Part shown: positions 15,893-27,474 of the stretch, one piece after another
Layout: each line of letters begins with the position of its first letter
How positions within the stretch are numbered: position 1 is the first letter of the stretch
The notes under the pieces: model-generated
The model's input: only the letters and a program-made list of their open reading frames with translations
Told to the model about the DNA's origin: nothing
The model's database searches: none
Assembly: GCA_900100325.1 (NCBI GenBank)
Contig: LT629697.1
Coordinates: 2,167,423 to 2,231,422, forward strand
DNA: 64,000 bases
From: Frankineae bacterium MT45
GTDB taxonomy: Bacteria; Actinomycetota; Actinomycetes; Mycobacteriales; Jatrophihabitantaceae
Reading direction: 5' to 3'
Program-made: the position numbers and the translations under genes

Positions 15893-16777
15893 TCACCCTG
15901 CGACCGGGTAGCGCTGGTCGAGTTCCAGGTTGACCGCAAGGACATTCACCTTCGCGGTGCCGATGAATCCGAGATCCCGCCCGGTGGTGTGCGCTCGGAC
16001 AACCTGCGCGATCGCGTTGACGGGCACCCGGCGAGCCGCGGCGATCCGGGCCAGTTGGATCGTGGCATAGGCCGGGCTGATCTCCGGGTCCAGACCCGAG
16101 CCCGAGGCCGTCACGGCGTCGGCGGGCACGGCCGGTGTCGCCGGCGCGTCACCGCGGATCGCGACGACCTGAGCGTGGCTGTAGTCGCCGCCGAATGTCG
16201 CGTCCTGCACCGCAACTCCCTGGTATTCCTTGAGGAAGGGTGTCGTGGGCGCCGCCTGGTTGAGGCTGATCACGCGCGTCACGTGACCCTGGTAGCCCGG
16301 GCCGGACCAGAAGATCGCGAGCACCGCCCCGACGCCATCAGCGGTGCAGAAGGGCCGGGCGCCACTGACCCCGTCGAAACTACCGACGGCCAGGCTACGG
16401 GCGCAGACTTGAGTCAGCAGGCTCTGCTTACCGGTATCGCCCTTGATGGACGGGTCAGGGAGCGTATCGACGATCGACTCCGGGCCGAGGTTACTGGCGC
16501 CGGTGGCGGTCGGGTCGTAGCCGGTACCGGCGGCTGACGGCCGTGGCTGCAGGTAGGCCGGTAGCGGATCTCCTTTCTTATCAAGGAAGTTCTGCCCGAT
16601 CAGGCTTGACCCGATGACGTGGCCGCTCTGGCTGACCAGCGAGCCATCGGCCCGGTGCCGCAGCCCTGGCAGTTGGGCCACCGCCAGCACTCCCAGCGGA
16701 TACGCGATCCCCAGGATCACGGTGAGGATGAGCAGCATTCGCAGCGCGGCGAGGATGGAGCGCAGGGTGGAGGTCAC
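15893..16777 (-). CDS. kdpC: KdpC subunit of the K+-transporting ATPase (long actinobacterial form)
   Basis: 294 aa, against about 190 in E. coli. The single N-terminal helix (LRMLLILTVILGIAYPLGVL), SSLIGQNF and the C-terminal DPEISPAYATIQLARIAAAR signature identify KdpC. The extra ~100 residues lie between roughly 95 and 190 and include two cysteines (VCARS and PFCTADG). KdpC stabilises ATP binding to KdpB and sits mostly outside the membrane. Starts at GTG 16777, 5 bp after kdpB, with no frameshift visible. Confidence 0.9.
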   Translation of the reverse strand: MTSTLRSILAALRMLLILTVILGIAYPLGVLAVAQLPGLRHRADGSLVSQSGHVIGSSLIGQNFLDKKGDPLPAYLQPRPSAAGTGYDPTATGASNLGPESIVDTLPDPSIKGDTGKQSLLTQVCARSLAVGSFDGVSGARPFCTADGVGAVLAIFWSGPGYQGHVTRVISLNQAAPTTPFLKEYQGVAVQDATFGGDYSHAQVVAIRGDAPATPAVPADAVTASGSGLDPEISPAYATIQLARIAAARRVPVNAIAQVVRAHTTGRDLGFIGTAKVNVLAVNLELDQRYPVAG

Positions 16778-16782
16778 GATTG

Positions 16783-18978
16783 TTACCTGATTCCCGGGAC
16801 GAACTGGATGAGGAGGTCGATGAGCTTGATGCCGACGAACGGTGCTATTACGCCGCCGATGCCGTAGATCGCCAGGTTTCTACGCAGCATCTGGCTGGCT
16901 GAGCTTGGGTGGTAGCGCACTCCGCGCAGCGCCAGCGGGATGAGTACCACGATGATCACGGCGTTGAAGATCACCGCTGACAGGATCGCGCTCTGCGCCG
17001 AATGCAGGTGCATGATGTTGAGGCGGCCGAGACCTGGGTAGAGCGTCGAGAACATGGCCGGGATGATCGCGAAGTATTTGGCGACATCGTTGGCGATGCT
17101 GAAGGTGGTCAGCGCGCCGCGGGTGATGAGCAGCTGCTTGCCGATCTCCACGATCTCGATCAGCTTCGTCGGATCAGAGTCCAGATCCACCATGTTTCCC
17201 GCCTCTTTCGCGGCGGAGGTACCGGTGTTCATGGCGACTCCGACGTCAGCCTGGGCCAGCGCCGGCGCGTCGTTGGTGCCATCGCCGGTCATCGCCACGA
17301 GCTTTCCGCCGGCCTGCTCGCGCTTGATGAGCGCCATCTTGTCTTCCGGGGTGGCCTCGGCCAGGAAGTCGTCGACGCCGGCCTCGTCGGCGATCGCCTT
17401 GGCGGTCAGCGGATTGTCACCGGTGATCATGATGGTGCGAATGCCCATCCGGCGCAGTTCGGTGAAGCGCTCGGCCATCCCGGACTTCACCACATCCTTG
17501 AGGTCGATGATGCCGAGAATCCGCGCCGGTTCGCTGCCCTGCTGGTCGGCTACGGCGAGCGGAGTGCCACCGTCGGCACTTATCCGCTCGACGATTCCGC
17601 TCATCTCTTCGGGCACTCTTCCGCCGTTGTCGGTCACCCAGGCAGCGACCGACCCGGTGGCACCCTTGCGCACCTGACGGGTGACTCGCCCGTCCGGTTC
17701 GGTGAGGTCGACGCCGCTCATCCGGGTCTGCGCGGTGAAGGGGACGAAGACCGCGTGGCTCAGTTCGCCCGGCTGACGCTCCCGCAATCCGTACTCGTTC
17801 TTGGCCAGGACGACGACGGAGCGCCCCTCCGGAGTCTCGTCGGCCAGCGAGGAGAGCTGAGCCGCGTCAGCCAATCCGTCGGCCAATGCTCTGGCCGACT
17901 CGGAGGTCAACCCGGCGGTACCGACCGGCACGAAGCGGGCTGCCTGCCGATTGCCGAGGGTGATCGTGCCGGTCTTGTCCAGCAGCAGCGTGTTCACGTC
18001 GCCGGCCGCCTCCACCGCCCGTCCGCTCATCGCCAGTACGTTTCGCTGCACCAGTCGGTCCATGCCCGCGATGCCGATCGCGGAGAGGAGGGCGCCGATC
18101 GTGGTCGGGATGAGGCAGACCAGCAGCGATGCCAGCACAATGCCGGTCACCCCGTTGCTGTCGAGCGACGCTGAGCTCGGGATACCGGGGGCGTTCGCCT
18201 TGCTGAAGATCGCCAGCGGCTGCAGAGTGACGGTCGCCAGTAGGAAGATGACGGTCAGCGATGCCAGCAATATATTGAGCGCGATCTCGTTGGGCGTCTT
18301 CTGCCTGGTGGCACCCTCGACCAGGCTGATCATCCGGTCGATGAAGCTCTCACCGGGTTTCTGGGTGATCTCGACGACGATGCGATCCGACAACACCGTC
18401 GTCCCGCCGGTCACCGAGGAGCGGTCCCCGCCGCTCTCCCGGATCACCGGGGCGCTCTCGCCGGTGATGGCGCTCTCATCAACGCTGGCCACGCCCTCGA
18501 TCACATCGCCGTCGCCCGGGACAAGGTCGCCGGCCTCACAGACGACCCGATCGCCTTGTCGGAGCAGGGCGGCGGAGATCGACTCCTCGCCCCCGCGGAA
18601 CTCCTCGCGGTCGAGCAGTCGGCGGGCAACGGCATCGGTCTTGGCCCGGCGCAGGGTGTCTGCCTGCGCCTTGCCCCGTCCCTCGGCCACCGACTCGGCC
18701 AGATTGGCGAAGAGCACAGTTAGCCAGAGCCAGATCACGACCAACCAGCCGAAGGTCGATGGCGCCGAGACGGCCTGAACGGTGGTGAAGACAGCGCCGA
18801 TCTCGACGATCAGCATCACCGGGTTCTTGTAGAGCGTCCGCGGATCGAGTTTCACGAAGGCTCCCGGCAGCGCCTTCAGCAACTGCTCGCGGTTCAAGAG
18901 GCCGGGGCGTGCGGACGGCTCGGCGGCGGAGTGGTTCTGGGCCGCCTGACCGACCGAGCGATCGAGAGTGCGCTCCAT
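16783..18978 (-). CDS. kdpB: KdpB P-type ATPase subunit
   Basis: 731-aa catalytic subunit of the KdpFABC pump. It has the P-type phosphorylation motif [10 protein letters not shown], the TGES dephosphorylation motif (ITGESAPV), the hinge [17 protein letters not shown] and the expected transmembrane pairs. Unlike other P-type ATPases it drives K+ through KdpA. ATG 18978 overlaps the kdpA stop by one base (TGATG); a TTG one codon further upstream is possible but less likely. Confidence 0.95.
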   Translation of the reverse strand: MERTLDRSVGQAAQNHSAAEPSARPGLLNREQLLKALPGAFVKLDPRTLYKNPVMLIVEIGAVFTTVQAVSAPSTFGWLVVIWLWLTVLFANLAESVAEGRGKAQADTLRRAKTDAVARRLLDREEFRGGEESISAALLRQGDRVVCEAGDLVPGDGDVIEGVASVDESAITGESAPVIRESGGDRSSVTGGTTVLSDRIVVEITQKPGESFIDRMISLVEGATRQKTPNEIALNILLASLTVIFLLATVTLQPLAIFSKANAPGIPSSASLDSNGVTGIVLASLLVCLIPTTIGALLSAIGIAGMDRLVQRNVLAMSGRAVEAAGDVNTLLLDKTGTITLGNRQAARFVPVGTAGLTSESARALADGLADAAQLSSLADETPEGRSVVVLAKNEYGLRERQPGELSHAVFVPFTAQTRMSGVDLTEPDGRVTRQVRKGATGSVAAWVTDNGGRVPEEMSGIVERISADGGTPLAVADQQGSEPARILGIIDLKDVVKSGMAERFTELRRMGIRTIMITGDNPLTAKAIADEAGVDDFLAEATPEDKMALIKREQAGGKLVAMTGDGTNDAPALAQADVGVAMNTGTSAAKEAGNMVDLDSDPTKLIEIVEIGKQLLITRGALTTFSIANDVAKYFAIIPAMFSTLYPGLGRLNIMHLHSAQSAILSAVIFNAVIIVVLIPLALRGVRYHPSSASQMLRRNLAIYGIGGVIAPFVGIKLIDLLIQFVPGIR

Positions 18979-20639
18979 CAATGGATTCCTTCTGCGAGAG
19001 GTCCGAGCGCGAGCGCCGGGAAGTAGGTGAGGGCGACCACGATGACCGTGACGCCGGAGACGAGGCCGACGAAGAGCGAGCGGTGGGTGGGCAGCGTTCC
19101 CGCCGAGACAGGCACCGGTCGCTGTCGGGCCAGGGAGCCGGCCAGACCGAGTACGAAGATGATCGGCAGGAATCGGCCGAGCAGCATGGCCAGCCCGAGC
19201 GCGGTGTTGTACCAGTGCGTGTTCACCGAGAGGCCGGCGAAGGCCGAGCCGTTGTTGTTCGCCGCCGAGGTGAATGCGTAGAGAACTTCGGAGAGTCCAT
19301 GCGGTCCGGAGTTCAGCATGGCGGCCCGCTGGCCGGGGAGTGCCATCGCCAAGGCGGTCCCCACCAGCACGATTGCCGGGGTGGTCAGGATGTATAGGGA
19401 GGCGAACTTCATCTCGCGAGCCCCGAGGCGTTTCCCGAGGTATTCGGGGGTCCGCCCGACCATGAGACCGGCGATGAAGACCGACAGGATAGCCAGGATC
19501 AGCATCCCGTAGAGGCCGGAGCCGGTGCCGCCCGGTGCCACCTCGCCCAGCATCATGTCCAGCAGCGTCACGGCGCCACCGAGGCTGGTGTAGCTGTCGT
19601 GGAAGCTGTCTACCGCACCGGTCGAGGTGAGCGTCGTCGCTGAGGCGAAGACGGCCGAATCGGCTACCCCGAGACGCTGTTCGGTCCCCTCAGTCGCGGC
19701 GCCGACGGCAGTGGGGACGGTGCCGTGGTGCGCGCCCTGCAGGCCGACGCTGAGCAGTGCGCTGCCGATGGCCAGGATCGCCATAACGGTGACGATGGCG
19801 CGCCCCTGTCGTAGGTCGCCCACTATCCGCCCGAAGGTCCGGGGCAGCGAGAAGGAGACGACGAGGAGCAGGAAGGTCTCCAGCCAGTTCGTCCAGGCCG
19901 TCGGGTTTTCGAACGGGTGGGCCGAGTTGGCGTTGTAGAAGCCGCCGCCGTTCGTGCCGATCTCCTTGATCGCCTCCTGGCTGGCGACCGGGCCGCCGGT
20001 GATCGTCTGAGCGGAGCCGGTGAGGGTGTTCACATCCACGTAGTGGTGCAGATTCTCGATCATCCCGGCGCCCACGAAGACGATGGCGGTGACCAATGAG
20101 AGCGGTAGCAGGATGCGCAGGCTGATCCGGGTCAGATCAACCCAGAAGTTGCCCAAACGATCGGTCCGGCTCCGGGCGAAGCCCCGCACCAGTGCGATCG
20201 CGACGGCCACCCCGACCGCCGCCGAGGTGAAGTTCTGTACGGCCAGGCCGGCCATCTGGACGGCATATCCGAGCGCGCTCTCACCGGAGTAGCTCTGCCA
20301 GTTGGTGTTCGTCACGAAACTCGACGCCGTGTTGAATGCCTGGTCGGAGCTCATCTGCGGCACCGCGAAGGGTGGCCAGAAGTGCTGCTGGACGCGCAGA
20401 AACCCGTAGAGGAAGAGCACGGAGACGAGGCTGAAGGCCAGCACGGAGCGTAGGTAGCGGCTCCAGGTCTGGTCGGCATCAGGGTCGATGCCACTGCCCT
20501 TGTAGATCGCCCGTTCGACGCGGGCGTGCCGCGTCCCGGTGAGTACGCGGGCCATGTAGTCGCCGAGGGGACGGTGCACCAGCGCCAGGGCCAGCACCAG
20601 CGAGGCGAGAAAGATCAGGCCGGCTGCGGTGTCGCTCAT
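18978..20639 (-). CDS. kdpA: KdpA potassium-translocating subunit
   Basis: 553-aa polytopic protein of the SKT superfamily, with about ten hydrophobic segments. Selectivity-filter-like repeats are visible: [43 protein letters not shown]. It binds and channels K+ in the high-affinity Kdp complex. The gene overlaps kdpF (TGATG) and kdpB by one base each, so stoichiometric translation is expected. Confidence 0.95.
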   Translation of the reverse strand: MSDTAAGLIFLASLVLALALVHRPLGDYMARVLTGTRHARVERAIYKGSGIDPDADQTWSRYLRSVLAFSLVSVLFLYGFLRVQQHFWPPFAVPQMSSDQAFNTASSFVTNTNWQSYSGESALGYAVQMAGLAVQNFTSAAVGVAVAIALVRGFARSRTDRLGNFWVDLTRISLRILLPLSLVTAIVFVGAGMIENLHHYVDVNTLTGSAQTITGGPVASQEAIKEIGTNGGGFYNANSAHPFENPTAWTNWLETFLLLVVSFSLPRTFGRIVGDLRQGRAIVTVMAILAIGSALLSVGLQGAHHGTVPTAVGAATEGTEQRLGVADSAVFASATTLTSTGAVDSFHDSYTSLGGAVTLLDMMLGEVAPGGTGSGLYGMLILAILSVFIAGLMVGRTPEYLGKRLGAREMKFASLYILTTPAIVLVGTALAMALPGQRAAMLNSGPHGLSEVLYAFTSAANNNGSAFAGLSVNTHWYNTALGLAMLLGRFLPIIFVLGLAGSLARQRPVPVSAGTLPTHRSLFVGLVSGVTVIVVALTYFPALALGPLAEGIH

Positions 20640-20728
20640 CAGAACCGCTCCGGAAAGAGCAGCGCGACGATCAGGAAGGCGACGAGCACGACGGCGATGA
20701 CCAGCCCAGCGAGGTTGGCGATGCTCAC
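20639..20728 (-). CDS. kdpF: KdpF small subunit
   Basis: 29 codons starting at GTG 20728 encode one transmembrane helix ([20 protein letters not shown] at its start, then ALLFPERF). Sequence, size and position directly upstream of kdpA are those of KdpF, the lipid-like stabilising subunit of the complex. The GTGA start overlaps the stop of a further upstream 27-aa frame, and its own stop overlaps the kdpA ATG. Confidence 0.88.
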   Translation of the reverse strand: MSIANLAGLVIAVVLVAFLIVALLFPERF

Positions 20729-20808
20729 AGCCGCTCGGCCCCCCGTGCGCAGAGGCTCAGCAACCCGAAGGTCGCGAGCGTCAGGAGGATGAAGGCGATG
20801 TCAGCCAC
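20725..20808 (-). CDS. 27-aa single-helix membrane peptide leading the kdp operon
   Basis: GTG 20808, preceded by GGAG at an 8-bp spacing, opens a 27-codon frame: [20 protein letters not shown] then ARGAERL. It is one hydrophobic helix with a short basic C-terminus, and its TGA overlaps the kdpF GTG in a GTGA junction. Position, ribosome binding site and overlap argue that it is translated. I do not know a named family; it could be a second small subunit of the pump, a regulator, or a leader whose translation couples kdpF. Confidence 0.65.
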   Translation of the reverse strand: MADIAFILLTLATFGLLSLCARGAERL

Positions 20809-20962
20809 TTGGTGTGCTCCATAGATCGAAGGGTCCCGACGGGTTCGCGGGCCCGTCTCCACCGGCGTCGGCGCCGGTACGACTCCGATTCAAGGCCCGG
20901 ACGCCGCGCCGTGGGAGGAGCGCGGGGGCTTCCTCATGGGTCCCTCACGCTGACTGCGTTGA

Positions 20963-22422
<1,460 letters not shown>

Positions 22423-22423
<1 letters not shown>

Positions 22424-23442
22424 TGCCGTCCACTCCGTGGACCGTGGACCTGCGGTCGGACACGGTCACCCGCCCGTCCGCGCCGATGCGCGAGGCGATG
22501 TTCGCCGCCGAGGTCGGAGACGACGTCTACGGCGACGACCCGGAGGCGAACGCCCTCGAAGCCGAGGTCGCCGAGCTGCTCGGATTCGAGGCCGGGCTCT
22601 TCGTCCCCTCGGGCTCGCTGGGAAATCAGCTCGGGATGCGCCTGCTGGTCTCGCCGGGGCAGGAGCTGGTCTGCGACAGCCTGGCCCACGTCGCCCGGGC
22701 CGAACTGGGGGCGGCCGCGGTCTTCTCTGGGATCACGTTCCGGACCTGGCAGGCCGACGGCGGGCGTCTGAGCGCCGACGCGGTGGCCGAGCTGATCACC
22801 CCGGACGCCGGGCCGTATCTCGTCTCCACGGCGGCGATTGCCCTGGAGAACACGCACAATTTCGGTGGCGGCGTGGTCCAGCCGGCCGATCAGGTACAGG
22901 CCGTGGTGAAGCTGGCCAAGGCGAACTCGCTCGGACTTCATCTGGACGGGGCTCGCCTGTGGAACGCCCACGTCGCCTCCGGTACCCCACTACGCGAGCT
23001 GACCGCCGGTTTCGACACCGTCTCCGTCTGCCTCTCTAAGGGATTGGGCGCGCCGATCGGTTCCGTACTGGTCGCATCGGGGGAGCGGATCGCGCAGGCC
23101 CGGGTCTGGCGCAAGCGCTACGGTGCCGGAATGCGTCAGGTCGGGATGATCGCTGCGGCCGGCCGCTACGCCGTCGCGAAGAACATTCCCCGGCTGGCCG
23201 ACGATCACGCCCGCGCCCAGCGGCTGGCCACCGAGATCGGCGGCGAGGGTGCGGTTTCGCCCACAAATATAGTGGTGTTACGTGCTCCGGGGGCGGCCGA
23301 GATCGCTGCTGAGGCCCGCGCTGGTGGTGTCCTGGTGTCGGCGCTGGGCCCGGCGTTCCTGCGCCTGGTGACGCACCTGGATGTCACCGACGACGACGTG
23401 GATCGGGCGATTGAGGTGCTGAAGCCACTGCTGTACCGCTGA
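22423..23442 (+). CDS. ltaE: Low-specificity L-threonine aldolase
   Basis: 339-aa fold type I PLP enzyme that cleaves L-threonine or L-allo-threonine to glycine and acetaldehyde. Visible: the start DLRSDTVTRPSAPMREAM, EVGDDVYGDDP, HLDGARLWNA (PLP Asp) and the Schiff-base lysine in VCLSKGLGAPIGS. It is translationally coupled to aroG through a TGATG overlap, an unusual partnership of aromatic biosynthesis with glycine/threonine metabolism. Stereospecificity cannot be told from the sequence. Confidence 0.88.
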
Positions 23443-23447
23443 ACGAG

Positions 23448-23465
23448 CGCCCGTCAGATCGGGCG
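23448..23465. terminator. Hairpin between convergent ltaE and nfo
   Basis: CGCCCG-TCAGAT-CGGGCG is a perfect 6-bp stem with a 6-nt loop in the 36-bp convergent gap. It is placed to end both transcripts; no U-tract follows on either side. Confidence 0.45.
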
Positions 23466-23478
23466 TACAGACGGCAGG

Positions 23479-24375
23479 TCAGCTAGCCGCGGTCGCTGCT
23501 TCGCGAAGCTTCTTCAGCGTGGCGATATCGGCGGCGTGATCGGCCTCGGCCGTCTCTACGACCAGTGGCACTCCGCGGATGGCTGGGGTGGTGAAGAGAG
23601 CGCTGAACGCGTCGAGACCGATGCTGCCCGCCCCGAGCGCCGCGTGCCGGTCGCGCTTCGAACCAACCGGGTCCCGGCTGTCGTTGACATGGATCAATCC
23701 GACACCGCCGACCCCGGCCGCCTTCTTTGCCGATCGCAGCACGGCCGCCAGTTGCTTCTCCGACGAGAGGTCGTGCCCGGCGGCGTGCAGATGGCAGGTA
23801 TCCAGGCAGACTCCGATGCGCTCATCGCGTCCCAGCTGGTCGAGGTAGGCCGCCAAGCTCGTCAGATCGGCGGCCAGTGCGCCACCGCCGCCGGCCGTCG
23901 GTTCGATGAGCAATTGCGTCCCGGCGTCATCGCCAAGAGCCCGCTCCACCAAGGGTGGCACCGCGGCCTGGACCTGGCTCATCGCATCTTCCCAGCGATT
24001 CCCGAGCACGGCCGATCCGGCGTGCAGCACCACGCCGCGGGCCCCGATCGCCCTGGCCCGCCTGAGGCTGAACTCCAGGGCAGCCGAGGACTTCTCCAGC
24101 GTCTGCGGCGACGGCGAGCCGAAGTTGATCAGGTACGGCGCATGCACGAAGACGGCGATTCCCCGCTCGGCGGCTGTGACCCGAAACAGTTCGTCGGCCT
24201 CCGGGTCCACCTTCGGATCGGCCCAGCCCCGCGGATTGCCCACAAAAACCTGGACAAGCTCGGCGCCCAGCTCATCGGCCCGAGCCAGACCGCCCTTCAC
24301 CAGGCCTTTGGCGACGCTCACGTGGGCGCCGATCGGGGAGCGCTTCGTGGTGGAGCGACTCGTGCGTGCGGTCAA
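23479..24375 (-). CDS. nfo: Deoxyribonuclease IV (AP endonuclease IV)
   Basis: 298-aa Nfo-type TIM barrel that cuts 5' of abasic sites in base excision repair using three zinc ions. Metal-binding motifs appear in order: GAHVSVAKG, FVHAPYLIN, VVLHAGS, LLIEPTAGGG, CLDTCHLHAAGHD, IHVNDSRDPVGS with DRHAALGAG, and VVETAEAD. I start it at TTG 24375, which has AGGA six bases upstream and begins just before the conserved barrel; the frame remains open into the kinase gene, but that extension is not Nfo-like. The kinase stop is 28 bp upstream. Confidence 0.9.
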   Translation of the reverse strand: MTARTSRSTTKRSPIGAHVSVAKGLVKGGLARADELGAELVQVFVGNPRGWADPKVDPEADELFRVTAAERGIAVFVHAPYLINFGSPSPQTLEKSSAALEFSLRRARAIGARGVVLHAGSAVLGNRWEDAMSQVQAAVPPLVERALGDDAGTQLLIEPTAGGGGALAADLTSLAAYLDQLGRDERIGVCLDTCHLHAAGHDLSSEKQLAAVLRSAKKAAGVGGVGLIHVNDSRDPVGSKRDRHAALGAGSIGLDAFSALFTTPAIRGVPLVVETAEADHAADIATLKKLREAATAAS

Positions 24376-24403
24376 GGCCGTCCTACTTCGTTCGGGGACC
24401 CCT

Positions 24404-26467
24404 TCAAGCGACGTCCAGCGTGATGGTGCTGCCGACCTGAGCCTGGTTGGAGTTGTTGGGGTTCTGATCGCTCTGGTCCACGTCCATGCCGACGACGAGG
24501 CCGAGGTGGCCACCGTAGACCTTCTTGATCTTCACATTGAAGCCGGCGTTGGTGAGCGACTGGCTCGCCGCTTCGACCCGCTGCCCACCGACCGATGGGA
24601 TGTCGACGTACTGCGGGCCCTGAGAGACGGTGAGTGTGACGGTGCTGAACTTGACCGCCTGCTGGTTCGCGGCTGGACTCTGCGATATGACCAGGCCACT
24701 GGCCACCGTGTCGCTGTAGGCGCTTGCGGTGGTCACCTTGAAGCCGGCCGCCTTCAGCGCGTTCGTGGCATCGCTCTGGGACTTGCCGGCGACGTTGGGA
24801 ATCGTGACGACCGGCGGACCGCTGGAGACGATCACCGTCACGGCGTCGTTGCGTTTCACCGCAGTGCCGGCCGGTGGATTGGTGCCGATCACCTGACCCT
24901 TGGCCACGGTGTCGCTGGCCTGTTGGGTCACGACGACCTGAAGCGCCGGCGAACCGTCGCTGGTCACCACCTTCGCCAGGGCGGCACGGGCCGCCGCCTC
25001 ATTTCCGGCGTGCACGTCCGGGATCTTGAAGCGCTCCTGCCCGGAGGAGACAACCACAGTGACCGGCTTGGACCCGAGCAGCCGGTCACCGGCCGTGGGT
25101 GAGGTAGAGATGACCAGGTTCTTCGGAACGGTCTCGTCGAACGCCGTCTTCTCAACGATGTTGTTGAAGCCGGCCTGATGCAGGGCGGCGGTCGCGGTGT
25201 CGAAGGGTTCGCCGTGGACGTTGGGAATCTGCGTGTAGCGCCCGGCGACCATCCACCAGGCGCCGAAGCCGGCGGCGGCGCCGAGTAGGGCAAGGACGAA
25301 GAATGCGATGAACGTGCGCCGACGTCGCCGACGCTTCACCTGCGCGGCGCGGCTGAGCGGCGGCTTGCTCCGGGCGCCGTCGATAGACCGGTCCGGAGCG
25401 CCGCGATCGCGTCGACTCCGGTCGCCCGGGTCGAGGAACTGCTCGAGTGGGGCGACGGTGGTGGGGTTCGGTCCGGCCGCGCCGTTGAGCGCGATGAACT
25501 CGGTGGTGGCGACCGAATCGAGGCCGTTCGCGCCGGCCACCTCGTACGCCGACGACGGACGTCGAGCCGGGCGCGGGCGGGGCGGTACCGCCGTCACCGG
25601 CAGTCGCAACTCGTCCCGGATGTCGTGCAGTTCGGCCAGCATGACGCCGGCGTCGGCGGGACGGAAGGACGGGTCGCTGTCGGTGGCCCGGATGATGAGA
25701 TCGTCGAAGGCCTCGTCGATGCCCCGGACTCGGGACGAGGCGGCCGGCACCCGGCTGTGCACGTGCTGGTAGGCGACCGACATCGCGTTCTCGCCGACGT
25801 AGGGCACGGCTCCGGTGAGCAGTTCGAAGAGCACGACGCCGGCCGCGTAGACGTCCGAGCGCTGGTCGGCCTCACCCCGCGAGATCTGCTCCGGAGCGCA
25901 GTAGGCGACGGTGCCCATCATCAGCCCGGTCCGGGTCGAGGAGGGGTCGGTGTCGACGGCCCGGGCCAGGCCGAAGTCGGCGACCTTCACCACGCCGTCG
26001 TCGGAGAGCAGGATGTTCTCAGGCTTGACGTCGCGATGCACCAGACCGGCTCGGTGGGCTGCGGCCAGGGCCCCCAACACCGGCTCCATGATCGAGACGG
26101 CTTCTGCTTCGCTGAGCCGGCCCCGTTCGGTGATGAGATCGCGCAGGGTGCGGCCCGAGACGAGCTCCATGACGAGGAAGACGTGGTCGGCGTCGCTGCC
26201 CTGGTCGTAGACGGCGACGACGTTCAGATGGGAGAGCCTCGCCGCCGCGCGGGCCTCCCGGGCGAAGCGATCGGCGAAGGCCGGGTCGGCCGAGAGCGCC
26301 CCCGACATCACCTTGACGGCGACGCGCCGGTCCAGACGCTCATCGAGCGCGGTGTATACCGTTGACATACCGCCCCGGGCGATCCGGGCGATGATCCGGT
26401 AGCGACCCTCCAGTACGCGACCGACTATCGGATCGGCTGCGGCGGAGTCTGCTGCGGCCTTCTGCAC
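24404..26467 (-). CDS. pknL: PknL-position Ser/Thr protein kinase with four PASTA domains
   Basis: 687-aa transmembrane Hanks-type kinase. The cytosolic kinase domain (about 18-280) has GGMSTVYTA, the VAVKVM lysine, HRDVKPENILL and DFGLA. A basic linker leads to one transmembrane helix (about 383-408, FIAFFVLALLGAAAGFGAWW). The extracellular part holds four PASTA repeats beginning IPNVHGEPF, IPDVHAGNE, IPNVAGKSQ and IPSVGGQRV, which in this family sense muropeptides or lipid II. By position (followed divergently by the Rv2175c homologue) it corresponds to PknL, yet mycobacterial PknL has no PASTA repeats. GTG start at 26467. Confidence 0.9.
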   Translation of the reverse strand: MQKAAADSAAADPIVGRVLEGRYRIIARIARGGMSTVYTALDERLDRRVAVKVMSGALSADPAFADRFAREARAAARLSHLNVVAVYDQGSDADHVFLVMELVSGRTLRDLITERGRLSEAEAVSIMEPVLGALAAAHRAGLVHRDVKPENILLSDDGVVKVADFGLARAVDTDPSSTRTGLMMGTVAYCAPEQISRGEADQRSDVYAAGVVLFELLTGAVPYVGENAMSVAYQHVHSRVPAASSRVRGIDEAFDDLIIRATDSDPSFRPADAGVMLAELHDIRDELRLPVTAVPPRPRPARRPSSAYEVAGANGLDSVATTEFIALNGAAGPNPTTVAPLEQFLDPGDRSRRDRGAPDRSIDGARSKPPLSRAAQVKRRRRRRTFIAFFVLALLGAAAGFGAWWMVAGRYTQIPNVHGEPFDTATAALHQAGFNNIVEKTAFDETVPKNLVISTSPTAGDRLLGSKPVTVVVSSGQERFKIPDVHAGNEAAARAALAKVVTSDGSPALQVVVTQQASDTVAKGQVIGTNPPAGTAVKRNDAVTVIVSSGPPVVTIPNVAGKSQSDATNALKAAGFKVTTASAYSDTVASGLVISQSPAANQQAVKFSTVTLTVSQGPQYVDIPSVGGQRVEAASQSLTNAGFNVKIKKVYGGHLGLVVGMDVDQSDQNPNNSNQAQVGSTITLDVA

Positions 26468-26585
26468 CCCCTCACTCTAGTTGGGCCTCGCCCCGATCCC
26501 TCCCAGACACTCATCCGCGCCCCAGGTTCTCTCACTTTCTGTGCAGGCTCACCGACGGTCGCGGCGCTGCCTCTAGGCTGACGCT

Positions 26586-27440
26586 GTGGCCCGCGATGAA
26601 GAGACCTCGACGGGCGGCATCGACGTCGCGTCGGGGCACGCGGAGCTATTGGCCGACGCCGATCGGCCGGGGGGCTGGTTGCTACTGGTGGATCGGGTAC
26701 GGCAGTCGTATGTGGACGTGAACGACCCGAGATACCTCGACCTGGAGTATGTGCAGCACCTGGCCGACATCGTCGACGCGCTGCCGCCCGGGGAGCTCGC
26801 CGTGACCCACATCGGAGGGGGCGCCTTCTGCTTCCCCCGCTACCTGGCCGTCACCCGGCCGGGATCGCCGCAGATCGTTTTCGAGCCGGATGAGGCCCTC
26901 ACCGATTTCATCCGCGGGAGATTGCCATTTGCCCGAAATGCACGGGTACGTGTGCGTCCGCAGGGCGGTCGGGAGGGGGTCGCCGCCCTCAAATCAGCCA
27001 GCGCCGATGTCGTGGTCCTCGACGCCTTCCTCGGAGCCCGGGTGCCGGCTGAGCTGACCACGGCCGAGTTCATGGCCGACGTGGCCCGGGTGCTGCGTCC
27101 GGGGGGAACCTTCGTCGCGAATCTGGCCGACGGACCGCCGCTGACCTACCTGCGGCGAGTGGTCGCCACCGTGACGGCCGTGCTCCCGAACGTGCTGCTC
27201 ATCAGCGATCCGGCGGTGCTGAAGGGTCGCCGATACGGCAACGTCGTGCTGGCCGCCTCGACCGTCGACCTCCCGCTGCCGAGCGTGCGCCGCTCGGCGG
27301 CGGCGGCCATGTTTCCGGTCCAGGTGCTCACCGGTGCCGAACTGGCGAGATTCGTCGGCCAGGCAAAACCGCTTACCGACGCCGACTCACTGCGCTCAGC
27401 CGAACCGCCCGGGGAGACCTGGCGGGCCGGGGACTACTAG
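26586..27440 (+). CDS. Spermidine synthase-like Rossmann methyltransferase-fold protein
   Basis: 284 aa. A small N-terminal beta region (LLLVDRVRQSYVDVNDPRY) precedes a class I fold with VTHIGGGAFCFPRYL as the nucleotide-binding loop, IVFEPDEALTDF as the acidic strand and DVVVLDAFLGARVP as the active-site strand; VLRPGGTFVANLAD follows. This is the layout of actinobacterial 'fused spermidine synthase' proteins. Whether it transfers aminopropyl or methyl groups is not determinable here. GTG 26586 lies 7 bp after TAGGCT, so it may be leaderless. Divergent from the kinase across 118 bp. Confidence 0.72.
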   Translation: MARDEETSTGGIDVASGHAELLADADRPGGWLLLVDRVRQSYVDVNDPRYLDLEYVQHLADIVDALPPGELAVTHIGGGAFCFPRYLAVTRPGSPQIVFEPDEALTDFIRGRLPFARNARVRVRPQGGREGVAALKSASADVVVLDAFLGARVPAELTTAEFMADVARVLRPGGTFVANLADGPPLTYLRRVVATVTAVLPNVLLISDPAVLKGRRYGNVVLAASTVDLPLPSVRRSAAAAMFPVQVLTGAELARFVGQAKPLTDADSLRSAEPPGETWRAGDY

Positions 27441-27474
27441 CGCTCGGCATTCAGCGACATGGCACGCTTAAGGC

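Noticed and set aside
12554-20808. kdp operon as a recent mobile island
   Set aside because: No integrase, transposase, flanking repeats or tRNA junction, and base composition and junction style match the neighbours.
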